Below are positions 9,619 to 19,320 of a DNA stretch of 64,000 bases, in pieces. A program made the position numbers and the translations under genes. Where the stretch lies: the NCBI RefSeq assembly GCF_901933205.1, contig NC_044577.1, positions 2,057,321 to 2,121,320 of the forward strand. Direction: 5' to 3'. The notes beneath the pieces are model-generated. The model was given only the letters and a program-made list of their open reading frames with translations, did not search any database and was not told the origin of the DNA. Source of the DNA: Camarhynchus parvulus (lineage: Eukaryota > Chordata > Aves > Passeriformes > Thraupidae). Within the stretch, counting starts at the first letter, position 1. Every line of letters begins with the position of its first letter.

Positions 9619-12167
9619 AGGGGGAGCGCAGCCCGCCCCTGCGCGAAGACAGAAATAAGGGTGGGCAAATAACATCTCAAGAGCGCAGGGGAGGGGAGGA
9701 GCAGAGAGGAGGCCCGCCGCCAGCACCCCCCACACCATCGGGGGAGGTCTCAAAGACCACTTTCACCGGACTGACAATCAACCTTACCAATTTTGACACA
9801 CCACCGACTTTGACCTTTGGGGAGGCGGCATGCCGCGGGTGTGCGGCTCCGTCTCCCCCACCAGAACCAGTATTAACCACCTATTGTCATGCTTCTCCAT
9901 ATAGGTTGGAAACTGTGGAGGACCTTCGCTTGCAGGACGACCGGTTGCGCTTCCTGTCCGTGCGCCCCAACGCCGCAGGTACCTGGAGCCGGCTGGACCA
10001 TCACTATGTCGTCATGGGGGACACCAAGTTCACACCGCGGGATTTGCAGGTTTTCCCAGCCTTGGTGTCCTCGGACCAGCACCGGTTCGAGGTCGCTGTA
10101 GGGTGTCTACATCCACCAATGTTCCTCCCCAAAGGTACCATCATCACACAAGCCATCCCAGTCCCGGCCATCGACGACATCATGGTCGGTGACTGGGACC
10201 CAGACTGCCCAGGCCAGCGCTCTGGCCTCCCCCGTCGTTGTCTGCGGAGGGAGGAGGAGCTTCGCAACACACACACTGTGGCCTGGGCACAGAGACTGGG
10301 GGCTGCCAAGCCTCGGCTCGAGTGCAGCCTGGCACAGGGGGGAAACACGATTAACATCAGGGGGATGTTAGACACGTGGGCGGACGTGACGATCATTCCC
10401 GCTCAGGAATGGCCGTCACACTGGGAGCTTCAGAACGTGGACGGTCACATCCAAGGTGTTGGGGGCTCCCAATTGGCTAGACAGAGTAGGAGCTTCGTAA
10501 AAATTACGGGGCCGGATGGGCAATTGGCTCGTGTACGCCCATTCGTGTTGAATTACAGCGAGCCTCTCTGGGGGAGAGACACCCTCGAACAATGGGGAGC
10601 CAAAATTGACCTCCCGGCTCCTCGCCCGGTTTTTCGGGTAGTGGTCGCTGAAGAGCGCGTCACCTGGAAACTGAATTGGCGATCCGATGTTCCAGTTCAG
10701 GTGAAGCAGTGGCCGCTAAACAAACAGAAATTACAAGCGCTCAACCAGCTCGTGCAGGAGCAACTCCACAAGGGGAACCTGGTAGAGACCACCTCGCCGT
10801 GGAACTCTCCAGTGTTCGTCATTCGAAAGTCATCTGGCAAGTGGAGGCTCTTGCACGACCTGCGCCAAATTAATGCTGTTATTGAAGATATGGGTGTCCT
10901 CCAGCCAGGGATGTCTTCCCCCACGATGCTCCCCCGAAATTGGAATTTGGCAGTCATTGACATTAAGGATTGTTTTTTCCAAATTCCCCTTCACCCAGAT
11001 GATGCGCCACGTTTCGCTTTTACGGTTCCTTCAATAACCCGACAAGCTCCCGGTAAACGTTACCATTGGCGAGTTCTCCCGCAAGGGATAAAGAACTCCC
11101 CGGTTATATGCCAATGGTACGTTGCCGCCCTTCTCGCGCCTGTTCGCGAGGCCTACAGCGACGTCATCATCCACCATTACATGGATGACGTGCTGGTCTG
11201 TGCCTGCGACGACGACCAGCTGGCACACGTGCTCTCCCGTGTCAGCGATCGTCTAATCTCTGCAGGATTTGAACTCGCGGAAGACAAGATTCAAAAGATG
11301 CTGCCCTGGAAATATCTGGGCCTTGAAATCACCAAGCGGACCATTGTTCCGCAGAAATTGGCCATCCACCTAAAGGTGGAAACCTTGGCGGACGCCCACC
11401 AACTGTGTGGGGCTTTGAATTGGGTGAGGCCCTGGCTAGGCATTACCACCGAGGACCTAGCCCCCCTCTTCAAATTACTTGAAGGGGGAGAGGCGCTGTG
11501 TTCGCCTAGGGACCTCACCCCAGAGGCGGAGAGAGCACTTGAGAGAATCGCAGGACTGCTTGAGGCACGGCAGGCCCATCGATACGATCGGGACCTGCCG
11601 TTCAAATTCATTATATTAGGCCGACTGCCACACCTCCATGGTCTCATTTATCAATGGGACCAGTCCCGCAGTACATCAAAGGGTCGGGGCAAGGACCAGG
11701 GCGCTGGCGACCCCCTCTTAATCATAGAGTGGGTGTTCCTCAGCTGCCACAGGTCCAAGAGGATCACACAGCCACATGAGCTGGTGGCAGAACTGATCCG
11801 GAAAGCTCGCTTCCGGATCAGGGAGTTGGCAGGGGAAGACTTTGTGTGCATTCACCTACCAATTGAACTCAAATCGGGAAAGTTTCAAGTTAAAATGTTG
11901 AACGAACTTCTTATGGAGAGCGAAGTTCTCCAATTCGCACTCGCCGATTACACTGGGCAGATCGACGTGGCGCGGCCATCACACCCGCTGTTCAACGTCG
12001 GTCTGCAATTCAAATTTTCCAACAAAAGATTGCTCAGCCGGAAGCCCCTGGAAGCTCTGACTGTTTTTACAGACGCGTCCGGGGGGTCCCACAAGGAAGA
12101 CAGACTTGCTAAGTCTGCACTGACTTGGAGGGATCCCCAAACTCGGCGTTGGGAGAAGGAGGGTTGA
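9615..12167 (+). CDS. pro-pol: ERV1 pro-pol: dUTPase-like region, protease, RT, start of RNase H
   Basis: One frame is open from the slippery site to 12167, so pro and pol are fused, unlike classical betaretroviruses with a second shift. Order: a region ending in LPKGTIITQAIPVP (about 10125-10166), like the last dUTPase motif; a protease whose DTG has become DTW (10371-10379); RT with LPQGIKNSP and YMDD (11178-11189); a connection domain; and the first RNase H aspartate in LFTDAS-like context (about 12066). The frame then breaks near 12165 and the rest of RNase H and integrase lie in another frame. The altered protease and the break make the copy non-functional as it stands. Confidence 0.9.
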   Translation, partial: LEGERSPPLREDRNKGGQITSQERRGGEEQRGGPPPAPPTPSGEVSKTTFTGLTINLTNFDTPPTLTFGEAACRGCAAPSPPPEPVLTTYCHASPYRLETVEDLRLQDDRLRFLSVRPNAAGTWSRLDHHYVVMGDTKFTPRDLQVFPALVSSDQHRFEVAVGCLHPPMFLPKGTIITQAIPVPAIDDIMVGDWDPDCPGQRSGLPRRCLRREEELRNTHTVAWAQRLGAAKPRLECSLAQGGNTINIRGMLDTWADVTIIPAQEWPSHWELQNVDGHIQGVGGSQLARQSRSFVKITGPDGQLARVRPFVLNYSEPLWGRDTLEQWGAKIDLPAPRPVFRVVVAEERVTWKLNWRSDVPVQVKQWPLNKQKLQALNQLVQEQLHKGNLVETTSPWNSPVFVIRKSSGKWRLLHDLRQINAVIEDMGVLQPGMSSPTMLPRNWNLAVIDIKDCFFQIPLHPDDAPRFAFTVPSITRQAPGKRYHWRVLPQGIKNSPVICQWYVAALLAPVREAYSDVIIHHYMDDVLVCACDDDQLAHVLSRVSDRLISAGFELAEDKIQKMLPWKYLGLEITKRTIVPQKLAIHLKVETLADAHQLCGALNWVRPWLGITTEDLAPLFKLLEGGEALCSPRDLTPEAERALERIAGLLEARQAHRYDRDLPFKFIILGRLPHLHGLIYQWDQSRSTSKGRGKDQGAGDPLLIIEWVFLSCHRSKRITQPHELVAELIRKARFRIRELAGEDFVCIHLPIELKSGKFQVKMLNELLMESEVLQFALADYTGQIDVARPSHPLFNVGLQFKFSNKRLLSRKPLEALTVFTDASGGSHKEDRLAKSALTWRDPQTRRWEKEG

Positions 12168-13518
12168 GAGAGTTGAGGGTTCCCCTCAAGTTGCTGAGTT
12201 GGCCGCAGTCGTCAGGGCATTTGAAAAGTTCCAGGACCGGCCCTTCAATTTGGTAACAGATTCGGCATATGTTGCTGGTGTAGTCGCGCGGGCGGAGAAC
12301 TCAGTTCTCCAGGAAGTTCAGAATTCGGCCCTGTACAGGTTGCTTTCGAAACTTGTCCAGTCCATCTCCCAGAGGAAGCAACCGTACTATGTGATGCACA
12401 CAAGGTCTCACACTGACCTGCCCGGGTACATTGCAGAAGGGAACCGCCGGGCCGATGCCCTGGCGGGGAACGACTGCGTGGACCCCGAGGAGTTCCTGGC
12501 GTGCGGCGCTTCATGGGCTCCACTCCCGCATGTGTTTGAGCAAGCTAAGCTCAGCCACCAGCTTTTCCACCAGAATGCGCCTGGCCTGGTTCGCCAGTTC
12601 CACCTAACGCCCGACCAGGCCAAGGCCATTGTGGCAACATGCCCCCAGTGCCAGCAGAGTCAGCCTCCATCTCTGCCTGCTGGTGCTAACCCGAGGGGCT
12701 TAGCTAGCTGTGAGGTGTGGCAAACCGATATCACCAAAATACCATCATTCGGCCGCCTCAAGTATGTCCATGTGTCGGTTGACACGTTCTCCGGTGCTAT
12801 CTTTGCCTCTGCCCACACAGGGGAGAGAGCTCTGGATGTTCAAAAACACCTACTCCAAGCTTTCTCCATGCTGGGTATCCCCAAGGAGATCAAAACAGAC
12901 AATGGCTCAGCTTATGTTTCCAGGGAGCTCCACGACTTCCTGCAGAGGTGGGGAATAGGCCACAAGACCGGCATCCCCTATTCCCCTACGGGACAAGCCG
13001 TGGTGGAGCGGTCCCATCAGAGCCTTAAAAGGGTCCTCAGTCATCTGACCCCGGCTATGAAGATGGAATCGCCCCACATCCAGTTATCGCGGGCAATTTA
13101 CACTCTAAATTTCCTCAACTGTTCCTTCGAACATCTAGAGCCTCCCATTGTGAGGCACTTCGGGGGGCACGACAGCCTGAGAGCGAAGGAGAAGCCTCCG
13201 GTTCTGGTGAGGGATCCGGAGACCTACCGGCAGGAGGGGCCCTTTCCTCTTGTGACCTGGGGGAGGGGGTACGCCTGCGTGTCAACTCCCTCAGGCCCCA
13301 AGTGGGTTCCTTCCCGGTGGGTCCACCCTTATGTGCCCCGCACACCAAAGCGGGCCGCAGGACCCCCACAGGTCAAAGTCGCCAGCTGGCGGTGGAGGAG
13401 GCGGGAGCTCCCCCCGATCCCGGAGGCCCCAGAGCACACCCCCGAGCAAGAAGACCAGCTCGAGGAAAACCTGCTCCCCCTGTGGCTCTGGGAGTCCTCC
13501 ACCCCTTTTGATCAGTAA
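12166..13518 (+). pseudogene. pol: ERV1 pol: rest of RNase H and integrase (shifted frame)
   Basis: It continues pol after the frameshift near 12165. VTDSAYVAGV supplies an RNase H aspartate. Integrase follows with an HHCC zinc region ending CPQCQQ (about 12655), the DDE core (QTDITK near 12724, KTDNGSAY near 12893, VVERSHQSLK near 13000) and a C-terminal WGRGYACVS...WVPSRWV module of the betaretrovirus/ERVK kind. It is intact within the segment and ends at a normal pol stop, 66 bases before the env start. Confidence 0.88.
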
Positions 13519-13574
13519 CCTCGTGTTTTCCCCCCGTGGTTTAACCTTGCTCATGGTCGCCTTTGGTTCGTTTC

Positions 13575-13576
13575 AG
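13575..13576 (+). promoter_or_regulatory. Candidate env splice acceptor (AG)
   Basis: TTCGTTTCAG lies eight bases before the env ATG at 13585. ERV2 has the same arrangement with TTTTAG. It would pair with the donor near 7094. Confidence 0.5.
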
Positions 13577-13584
13577 TTGCAAAG

Positions 13585-15015
13585 ATGCCCAGCCTGATTC
13601 TGTCCGCATGGTGGATCCTCGTCATGTGCCTTGCCGTGGGGAGCGCCTGGCCCATCCAACCGCCGCACGAGAATATCTGGAAGATGATGGCCAGGTCCCT
13701 CGGCAGGGACGACATCTGCTTGGACTCCGGTGCAGCGGAGAACCCGCTGGGGACCAGCCTGGTAGGGATCCCCGTGCCCATTGACCAGCTGCCGCCTTTT
13801 ATGGCGGTGGCTTTCAAGAGGTGGGAAAACCCCTGAGCCGTTGCCCCAGGATCTTCCGCCAGCCCTTGCGTAACCTGGGAGCGGGAAATATCCCGTTTCC
13901 CCAAGGGCAGGCTCGGGGAACCCCCTCTTGAATTCCAGCTGCTCGGCGCCGCCAAAGCCCCTCTTTGTTTCAATTTTGCTCCGAATTACGACGTCCCATA
14001 TTCCGTTTATGTCACTTACCTACCCAAGCCCAAACCTCAGTTTGTGGCAGGGAGCTGGTGCGAAACAACAATTAACATCGCCGCCCCTGCCACCCTCGAC
14101 TATTTCCCTCGTAAACTTCCTATGAATTTATTTTTGATTTGCGGCGACCGAGCATGGGCAGGCATCCCTTCTCAGCTGGTAGGGGGCCCATGTACCCTGG
14201 GCCAGCTGACGCTGTTCACCCCCAACATGACCAAAATTGATGACTGGCAAAACGAAAATCGGACGGGGTACATAATCCGGTTCAAAAGGCACACTCAATC
14301 ATTCGGCTCTGACTGCGATTCCAAAATTGAGCATTGGCCTAAGTCTAAAAGAATCGCTATGTCAGCATTACTGCCCTGGGTTGCTGTTGCAAAAGCCCTG
14401 GGGGAATTGGGAGAATTGGAATGTTGGGCGGCGAAACAAGCTAATTTGATATCAGCCGCGCTAACGGACCTCCTAGCGGAGGAGAAAATAACCAGGCAAG
14501 CGGTTCTCCAGAGCCGGGCGGCCCTGGACTTCCTGCTGCTGAAACATCATCACAGCTGCAGGGAGTTTCAGGGTTTGTGCTGTTTCGACCTGAAAACCCG
14601 GGCACCGGACATCCAAGCAGACATCCACCAACTCCAGCAAAATGTTGCGGACCTTCGAAAGGAATCGTCAGACTGGCTGTACCATCTTCTGCCAGATTCC
14701 GGAATCTCAGGCTGGGTCGTTTCTCTCCTTAAAGACCTTGGTTTTGTTGTTTTCACCATTATCATTGTTCTCCTCAGTTCACTGGCCCTCTGGACCCTTC
14801 TCAAACAGCTGATAAAATGCCTGACCTCGACACCCTCGGCCAACGTTGTCCTGGCTCCTCTCCCACCGGTTTCCGCGCAGGAGACATCAGCCTACGTCGA
14901 CATGGCCCCACGAGTGCCCAGCGGCGAAGGAGACGACGAGGAGCCAGAAGCTGCGGAGAACATCAGCGGCAGCTTCGAGAGTGTCGAGGCAGCCCCAGAG
15001 GGTCCAGAACTTTAA
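13585..15015 (+). pseudogene. env: ERV1 Env, broken
   Basis: A signal peptide is at 13585-13650. The surface-subunit frame stops at 13836; the frame shifts at least twice, near 13830 and 13928, before a long frame to 15015. That frame holds the end of SU with GGPCTLGQL, the cleavage-like KSKR, a hydrophobic fusion-peptide-like stretch, a heptad region, CREFQGLCC (the CX6CC motif near 14560), a membrane anchor (about 14735-14815) and an acidic tail with YVDM, a YxxPhi sorting motif. Comparison with the unbroken ERV2 frame identifies the breaks. Env is short for a retrovirus. Confidence 0.85.
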
Positions 15016-15129
15016 GTTGAACTTTAAGTTGGACTTTTAAAGGACTTCAGTATTTTCAGAGACTTTTCCCATTTGTTCCAAGTTAAACCCTACATCTTCC
15101 CCGAGTTCCTTTGTTTTTCGTTTAGTTTA

Positions 15130-15143
15130 AAAAAGGGGGAGAT
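15130..15143 (+). promoter_or_regulatory. ERV1 polypurine tract
   Basis: AAAAAAGGGGGAGA lies directly before the 3' LTR TG. The identical motif flanks the ERV2 LTR, and a near-identical one precedes the LTR at 38309. Confidence 0.88.
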
Positions 15144-15907
15144 GTTGGGGTGCGTTTGTTTTAACAAGGTTTTGTACTGTTTCACTGTTTGGATGTTAAG
15201 TTTTACAAGTTTTATGTTTTATTCCCATTGAACTATATTGAGTTAAGATGGCGACCAGGGCAAGGGGAATTCCAGGGTCCCTCCCCACCTCCAGTGGTCG
15301 TTTTCTGTCAATCGTGCCGGGTCCTCCTTATTTTATGTAAATTCTGTTGCCACTCAATGTTTCCCCTCCTCTGTTGTCCAGGCGACCCCTTGTCCATCAC
15401 CCCCAACCCACTCCCCAAGTCCAGAAAGTTCCCCGGGGTTTGGGTGGTGATTGGGCTAGGGGAGAAAGCCACACCTTTGTCTCTTCTTGATTTGTTCTTC
15501 ATGCTTATGTAATGTATTCTGATTGGTTATGTTCTGGTCTCCTTCCCCCTGGGGTCGGTCATATAAGGCCTGACCAGGGGGAGGAGTGTGGTCAGTCTCC
15601 TGTGACCCCTACCTCGTGTGCTTCCCTCCCCCTCCAATAAACCTCGTTTCCTCCACGGAGATTGACTGACTTTTCCTTTTCTCTTTAGCTGCTGCCACCG
15701 TTCTAGCAGTTGCCGCTGCCAAGGATCTTGTCTCACCTACTGGGTTGCATCCTGGTGCTAAACCGCCCAGGGGACCCAGGTGGTCCCACTATCACCGGGG
15801 ATAGGTTCTGCCTCACTGCAGCCTACCTTCCCCTGATCAAAAGACAGACTGTGGCCCTGCGTTGTTCAGTCACTTTTTTCTGTCTCAGAGTCTCTGCATA
15901 TTGTGGA
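15144..15907 (+). repeat. ERV1 3' LTR (end lost in gap)
   Basis: The LTR begins TGTTGGGGTGCG after the polypurine tract and carries GAAAGTTC (15424-15431), a TATA box (15562) and AATAAA (15636-15641). It stops at the gap about 40 bases before its expected end. Full length would be about 805 bases. Confidence 0.9.
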
Positions 15908-16407
15908 NNNNNNNNNNNNNNNNNNNNNNNNNNNNNNNNNNNNNNNNNNNNNNNNNNNNNNNNNNNNNNNNNNNNNNNNNNNNNNNNNNNNNNNNNNNNN
16001 NNNNNNNNNNNNNNNNNNNNNNNNNNNNNNNNNNNNNNNNNNNNNNNNNNNNNNNNNNNNNNNNNNNNNNNNNNNNNNNNNNNNNNNNNNNNNNNNNNNN
16101 NNNNNNNNNNNNNNNNNNNNNNNNNNNNNNNNNNNNNNNNNNNNNNNNNNNNNNNNNNNNNNNNNNNNNNNNNNNNNNNNNNNNNNNNNNNNNNNNNNNN
16201 NNNNNNNNNNNNNNNNNNNNNNNNNNNNNNNNNNNNNNNNNNNNNNNNNNNNNNNNNNNNNNNNNNNNNNNNNNNNNNNNNNNNNNNNNNNNNNNNNNNN
16301 NNNNNNNNNNNNNNNNNNNNNNNNNNNNNNNNNNNNNNNNNNNNNNNNNNNNNNNNNNNNNNNNNNNNNNNNNNNNNNNNNNNNNNNNNNNNNNNNNNNN
16401 NNNNNNN
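15908..16407. other. Assembly gap (500 N)
   Basis: A second run of exactly 500 N separates the ERV1 3' LTR from an MROH last exon. Adjacency is unproven. Confidence 0.98.
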
Positions 16408-17106
16408 CTGAAGAAATGGAGTCCTTTTCTGGATCCGGTGAACCAGTGCCCCAAGAACAGCACCCGGAGGCACTGAAGAGGACACCATCTCCAATTGCCA
16501 CTGCAGCTCTAGACATAGTTGATGATTGGTACAGCTGAGCCTGTGGGAAGCTCGCATGGCTTCAGCCCTCTCCCTGCCTGTAGACAGCTCCCTCTCTCCA
16601 GCCCTCAGACTCTGTCCATCCACTTTTCCCCCTCCACTCTCCCTTCCTTTTGACAGCTCCATCTCACCAGCCCTCAGACCATGCCTATTCCTGTGTTTTC
16701 CTTACACTCTTGCTTTTGACAGCTCCATATCTCAAGCCCTCAGACCCTGCCCATTCCCTTTTTCCCTCCCTTATCACCCCTTTCCTTTGACTTTCCATTA
16801 ATAAACACTTTGGCTTCTTCACTTTGCCTGCATCTCTGTGGAGCTGAAGCAAATCCGGGGCCCTGGGACACACAGGCCCTGCTGCCGTTCTCTGCCACGC
16901 CGTGTTTTGTGCACAGACACAGAGGAACGAGGGCAGCTCAGGCTGGAAAGGTGCCTGTGCTGAAGGTGCAGTTCCACAGCACTGTGCAGTTCCACATCTT
17001 GCTGAGCACACTGAAGGCCAGCAGTGGGACAAGGAGCCTGTGTGTGTCAGCACCAAAGTGGTGTCTAAGGCCCTGCCATACTTGGTCCGCTGTTGTGCAG
17101 GTCAAC
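16408..17106 (+). pseudogene. MROH fragment I (last exon and 3' flank)
   Basis: The coding end runs to the TGA at 16536-16538, followed by a 3' UTR with repeated CAGCCCTCAGAC motifs and AATAAA at 16800-16805. The sequence is almost base-for-base the same as 49672-50380 (constant offset 33264 at the start, only a few differences), then the two diverge near 17107. No upstream exon is visible because of the gap. Either a very recent segmental duplication or a duplicated haplotype placed at a gap would explain the match. Confidence 0.8.
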
Positions 17107-18540
17107 AAGATAATGAATAAAACCAGGTTCAAAAACGCCCCCAGAAAGGCAAGATCCCGATTTTAGCAGCTTTTTCCACCTCCACGTTGCAGGAATTAAT
17201 GGGTCTGCTGAATAGGGAATGTTCATCCCAAATTTGCTGCCCATTTGGCTAGGAACACTCTAATGACAGTGCTGATGTGGTGATTCAGTCTTCTGAGGTT
17301 TTTTGGGATTTTTTGGGGGGATTTCAGGGGGCTGGGACAGGAGGAGAGAGCAAGACACAATCCAGATCCAGAAAAATACCATATAGCACTGGAAATGAGG
17401 AGAACTCGGTGGAAACAAGCACAAAGGAACTGGGAAAAAAAAAGAACTTTTAAGAAGGAAAAATGGGGAAAAATAAAGATAAAATTCCAAATGAATCCAC
17501 TGGTAAAGAAAAACCTGGAGGCACAATAGGAGAAATTCGAACACAACAGGGTACCAGGGTCTGGGAGGGCTGAAATTTTTGTATTTTATTTAGGAAAATT
17601 TTAGAGGGTTTTTTTGAATGTTACTGGATTTTTTTCAAAGAGAATCCTACTTTTCCTTTCTGAATGGACTGGAAGTTGCCTCCTGTTCATGCTGTGCTGG
17701 TTTGCCCATCTTCAGTCCTGAATAAAAAATTAAAGAATTAGAAACAGAAAAAGCATTTTTAAAAAGAAGAAATATTAATTTTAGCAATAATATTAATAAT
17801 GATATTATCAATAAAAATAGTAATAATAATTGTAATAAGTAAGTTGTCAAGATCCTGAATCTTTCTTCTTTGTAGATTTTTTGGGGATTAAAAGTTTAGT
17901 GTTTTATTTTACAGTTTAAAAAATGTTATTTTGCCATGTGTTATCCTGGAGATAAAAACTGCTTTGGTTTCTTGGGCTGTTTGGGTTTCTTCCCTTGAGC
18001 TGCTGGAATTTTTCAGCTTGAAAATTAAAAGGTGTTGAAAATTTTTTAAAAAGGGGGAGAGAAAGAAAAAAGGGGAGGAAGCAGAAAAAAAGTGAAAAAC
18101 AAGGGGAAAATCTCTTAAAAATATAAAAAGGCAAGCAAAAAAAGAACAGTTACACATTGATTCCAATGTGCACCTGAGTTCCTTGATTTTTCCATGGTTT
18201 TTGGTGTAGTCCTGAGTTGTAGAGTTCTGTGGACAGGATGCTGAGCTTGGTGGAGATTGCAGAGCCGCCGCAGGCATTCCCAGTTTTCCTTCCCACTGTA
18301 GTATCCAATGCCATCACAATTGTTTCCATTTTGGAGCACCAAAGGGGCCATTTTTATAAATTCCCAAAGCCCAGAACAACATGATTCCATGGGAACTTGT
18401 GAGGAGAACTGGAGGATTTGAAATTCCCCATGTCCGGAATGCTGTTATTCCATGGACTGCAGGTGTTGATGGGATGTTGTGAGGGGAACCAGATGGTTCT
18501 AAACTCCCAAGCCCTAGAATGCCGTTATTCCGTGGTATTC
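17107..18540. other. AT-rich non-coding DNA
   Basis: The stretch is rich in poly-A and poly-T runs and has no sustained frame. From about 18290 a loosely repeated theme (ATTCC.TGG...CTCCAAATT) begins, which may be a decayed tandem repeat. Nothing else is recognised. Confidence 0.5.
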
Positions 18541-18690
18541 CAGTGTTGCCCACCAAATGCAACCCTGGACCATCAAATCCAAATTTTGACCATCAAATCT
18601 AACTTTTGACCAATAAATCCAACTGTTCACCACCAAATCCAAACTTGGACCTTCAAGTCCAAGCTCTACAAAATTCAACCTTTGACCGCC
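18541..18690. repeat. Short tandem repeat, about 18-20 base unit
   Basis: Six or seven imperfect copies of a unit like ACCATCAAATCCAAATTTTG run head to tail, directly before the GGGAT array. Confidence 0.7.
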
Positions 18691-18691
18691 A

Positions 18692-18771
18692 GGGATGGGA
18701 TGGGATGGGATGGATGGGATGGGATGGGATGGGATGGGATGGGATGGGATGGGATGGGATGGGATGGGATG
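18692..18771 (+). repeat. (GGGAT)n microsatellite
   Basis: About 16 copies of GGGAT are present with one GGAT interruption. The same motif is present with three to five copies in intron 1 of the MROH copies near 26216, 35163 and 60288, so this is a length-variable repeat of that intron, here expanded. Confidence 0.92.
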
Positions 18772-18822
18772 AGGCCAAGCTGGCTGCCCCAATCAGCTCT
18801 GTGGCCCAGCTCTGCCACTCAC

Positions 18823-19320
18823 CCTCCTGCAGTGGCTCGAATGGCAGCAACTCTTCAGTCTCCAGTTCTGGGTCAGGTTCAGGCTCTCCTTCCTATTGCT
18901 CCGCCCAGGCCAGGTTGGGCACTCTCGGGGGGGGGTCTCTGCTCTCTGACTTTTTCATCCCTGTTCCATTCTGTCCATGGGAATGTCCCTAGGGGATGGG
19001 ATGGGTGTCAATAGGTGTCAATGGTGCTAAGCTGGCTGCAGGCACCAGCCCTGGGGCCAAGCTCTGCCACTCACCCTCCTGAAGTAGCTGGATCGGCACA
19101 ACCTCCGATGTAGTGCTGCGTCAGGTTCAGGCTCTTCTTCCTCCTCCTCCACGCAGGCCAGCTTGGGCACTCTGAGGAGTCCCTGCTCGATGTCATTGAT
19201 TGGAAAAAGAGCTAATTGCAAAACAGAAGCCTCGGGAAGGCCACAGGCCACCAAGGCCCGCAGTCTTGCCACGAGGTCACCTGCAGGAGTAAGGTCAAGG
19301 AAAAGCTCCAGGTCGGACAC
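18823..19320 (-). pseudogene. MROH copy A, 5' remnant
   Basis: Only the 5' end of a minus-strand copy remains. An exon-1-like block ends at 18823 with PFEPLQEG before a GTGAGT donor. A second, tandem exon-1-like block ends at 19075 before another GTGAGT and has an acidic EEEEEEPEPD run. Upstream (19190-19320) lie the GTGCCC-linked 5' repeats found before every copy. Downstream exons are absent; the sequence passes into the GGGAT array. The lack of further exons makes this a remnant, and the doubled exon 1 is unusual. Confidence 0.65.

Larger units (their letters stand above)
6171..15907 (+). mobile_element. ERV1: betaretrovirus-like (class II) provirus
   Basis: The order is 5' LTR, Lys-type primer site, leader, gag, pro-pol, env, polypurine tract, 3' LTR. 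Pol and integrase motifs and the Lys primer site place it with betaretrovirus/ERVK-like elements, while Env has a CX6CC transmembrane subunit. The coding region is damaged: gag is split, the protease motif is altered, pol has one frameshift and env is broken. The 5' LTR lacks its first roughly 90 bases and the 3' LTR runs into an assembly gap, so no target duplication can be read. The two LTRs differ at about 15-18 positions over the first roughly 370 comparable bases, so the insertion is not recent. Confidence 0.93.

Noticed and set aside
18692..18771. GGGAT array as interstitial telomere repeat
   Set aside because: The vertebrate telomere unit is TTAGGG; this pentamer is a local intron repeat shared by paralogues.
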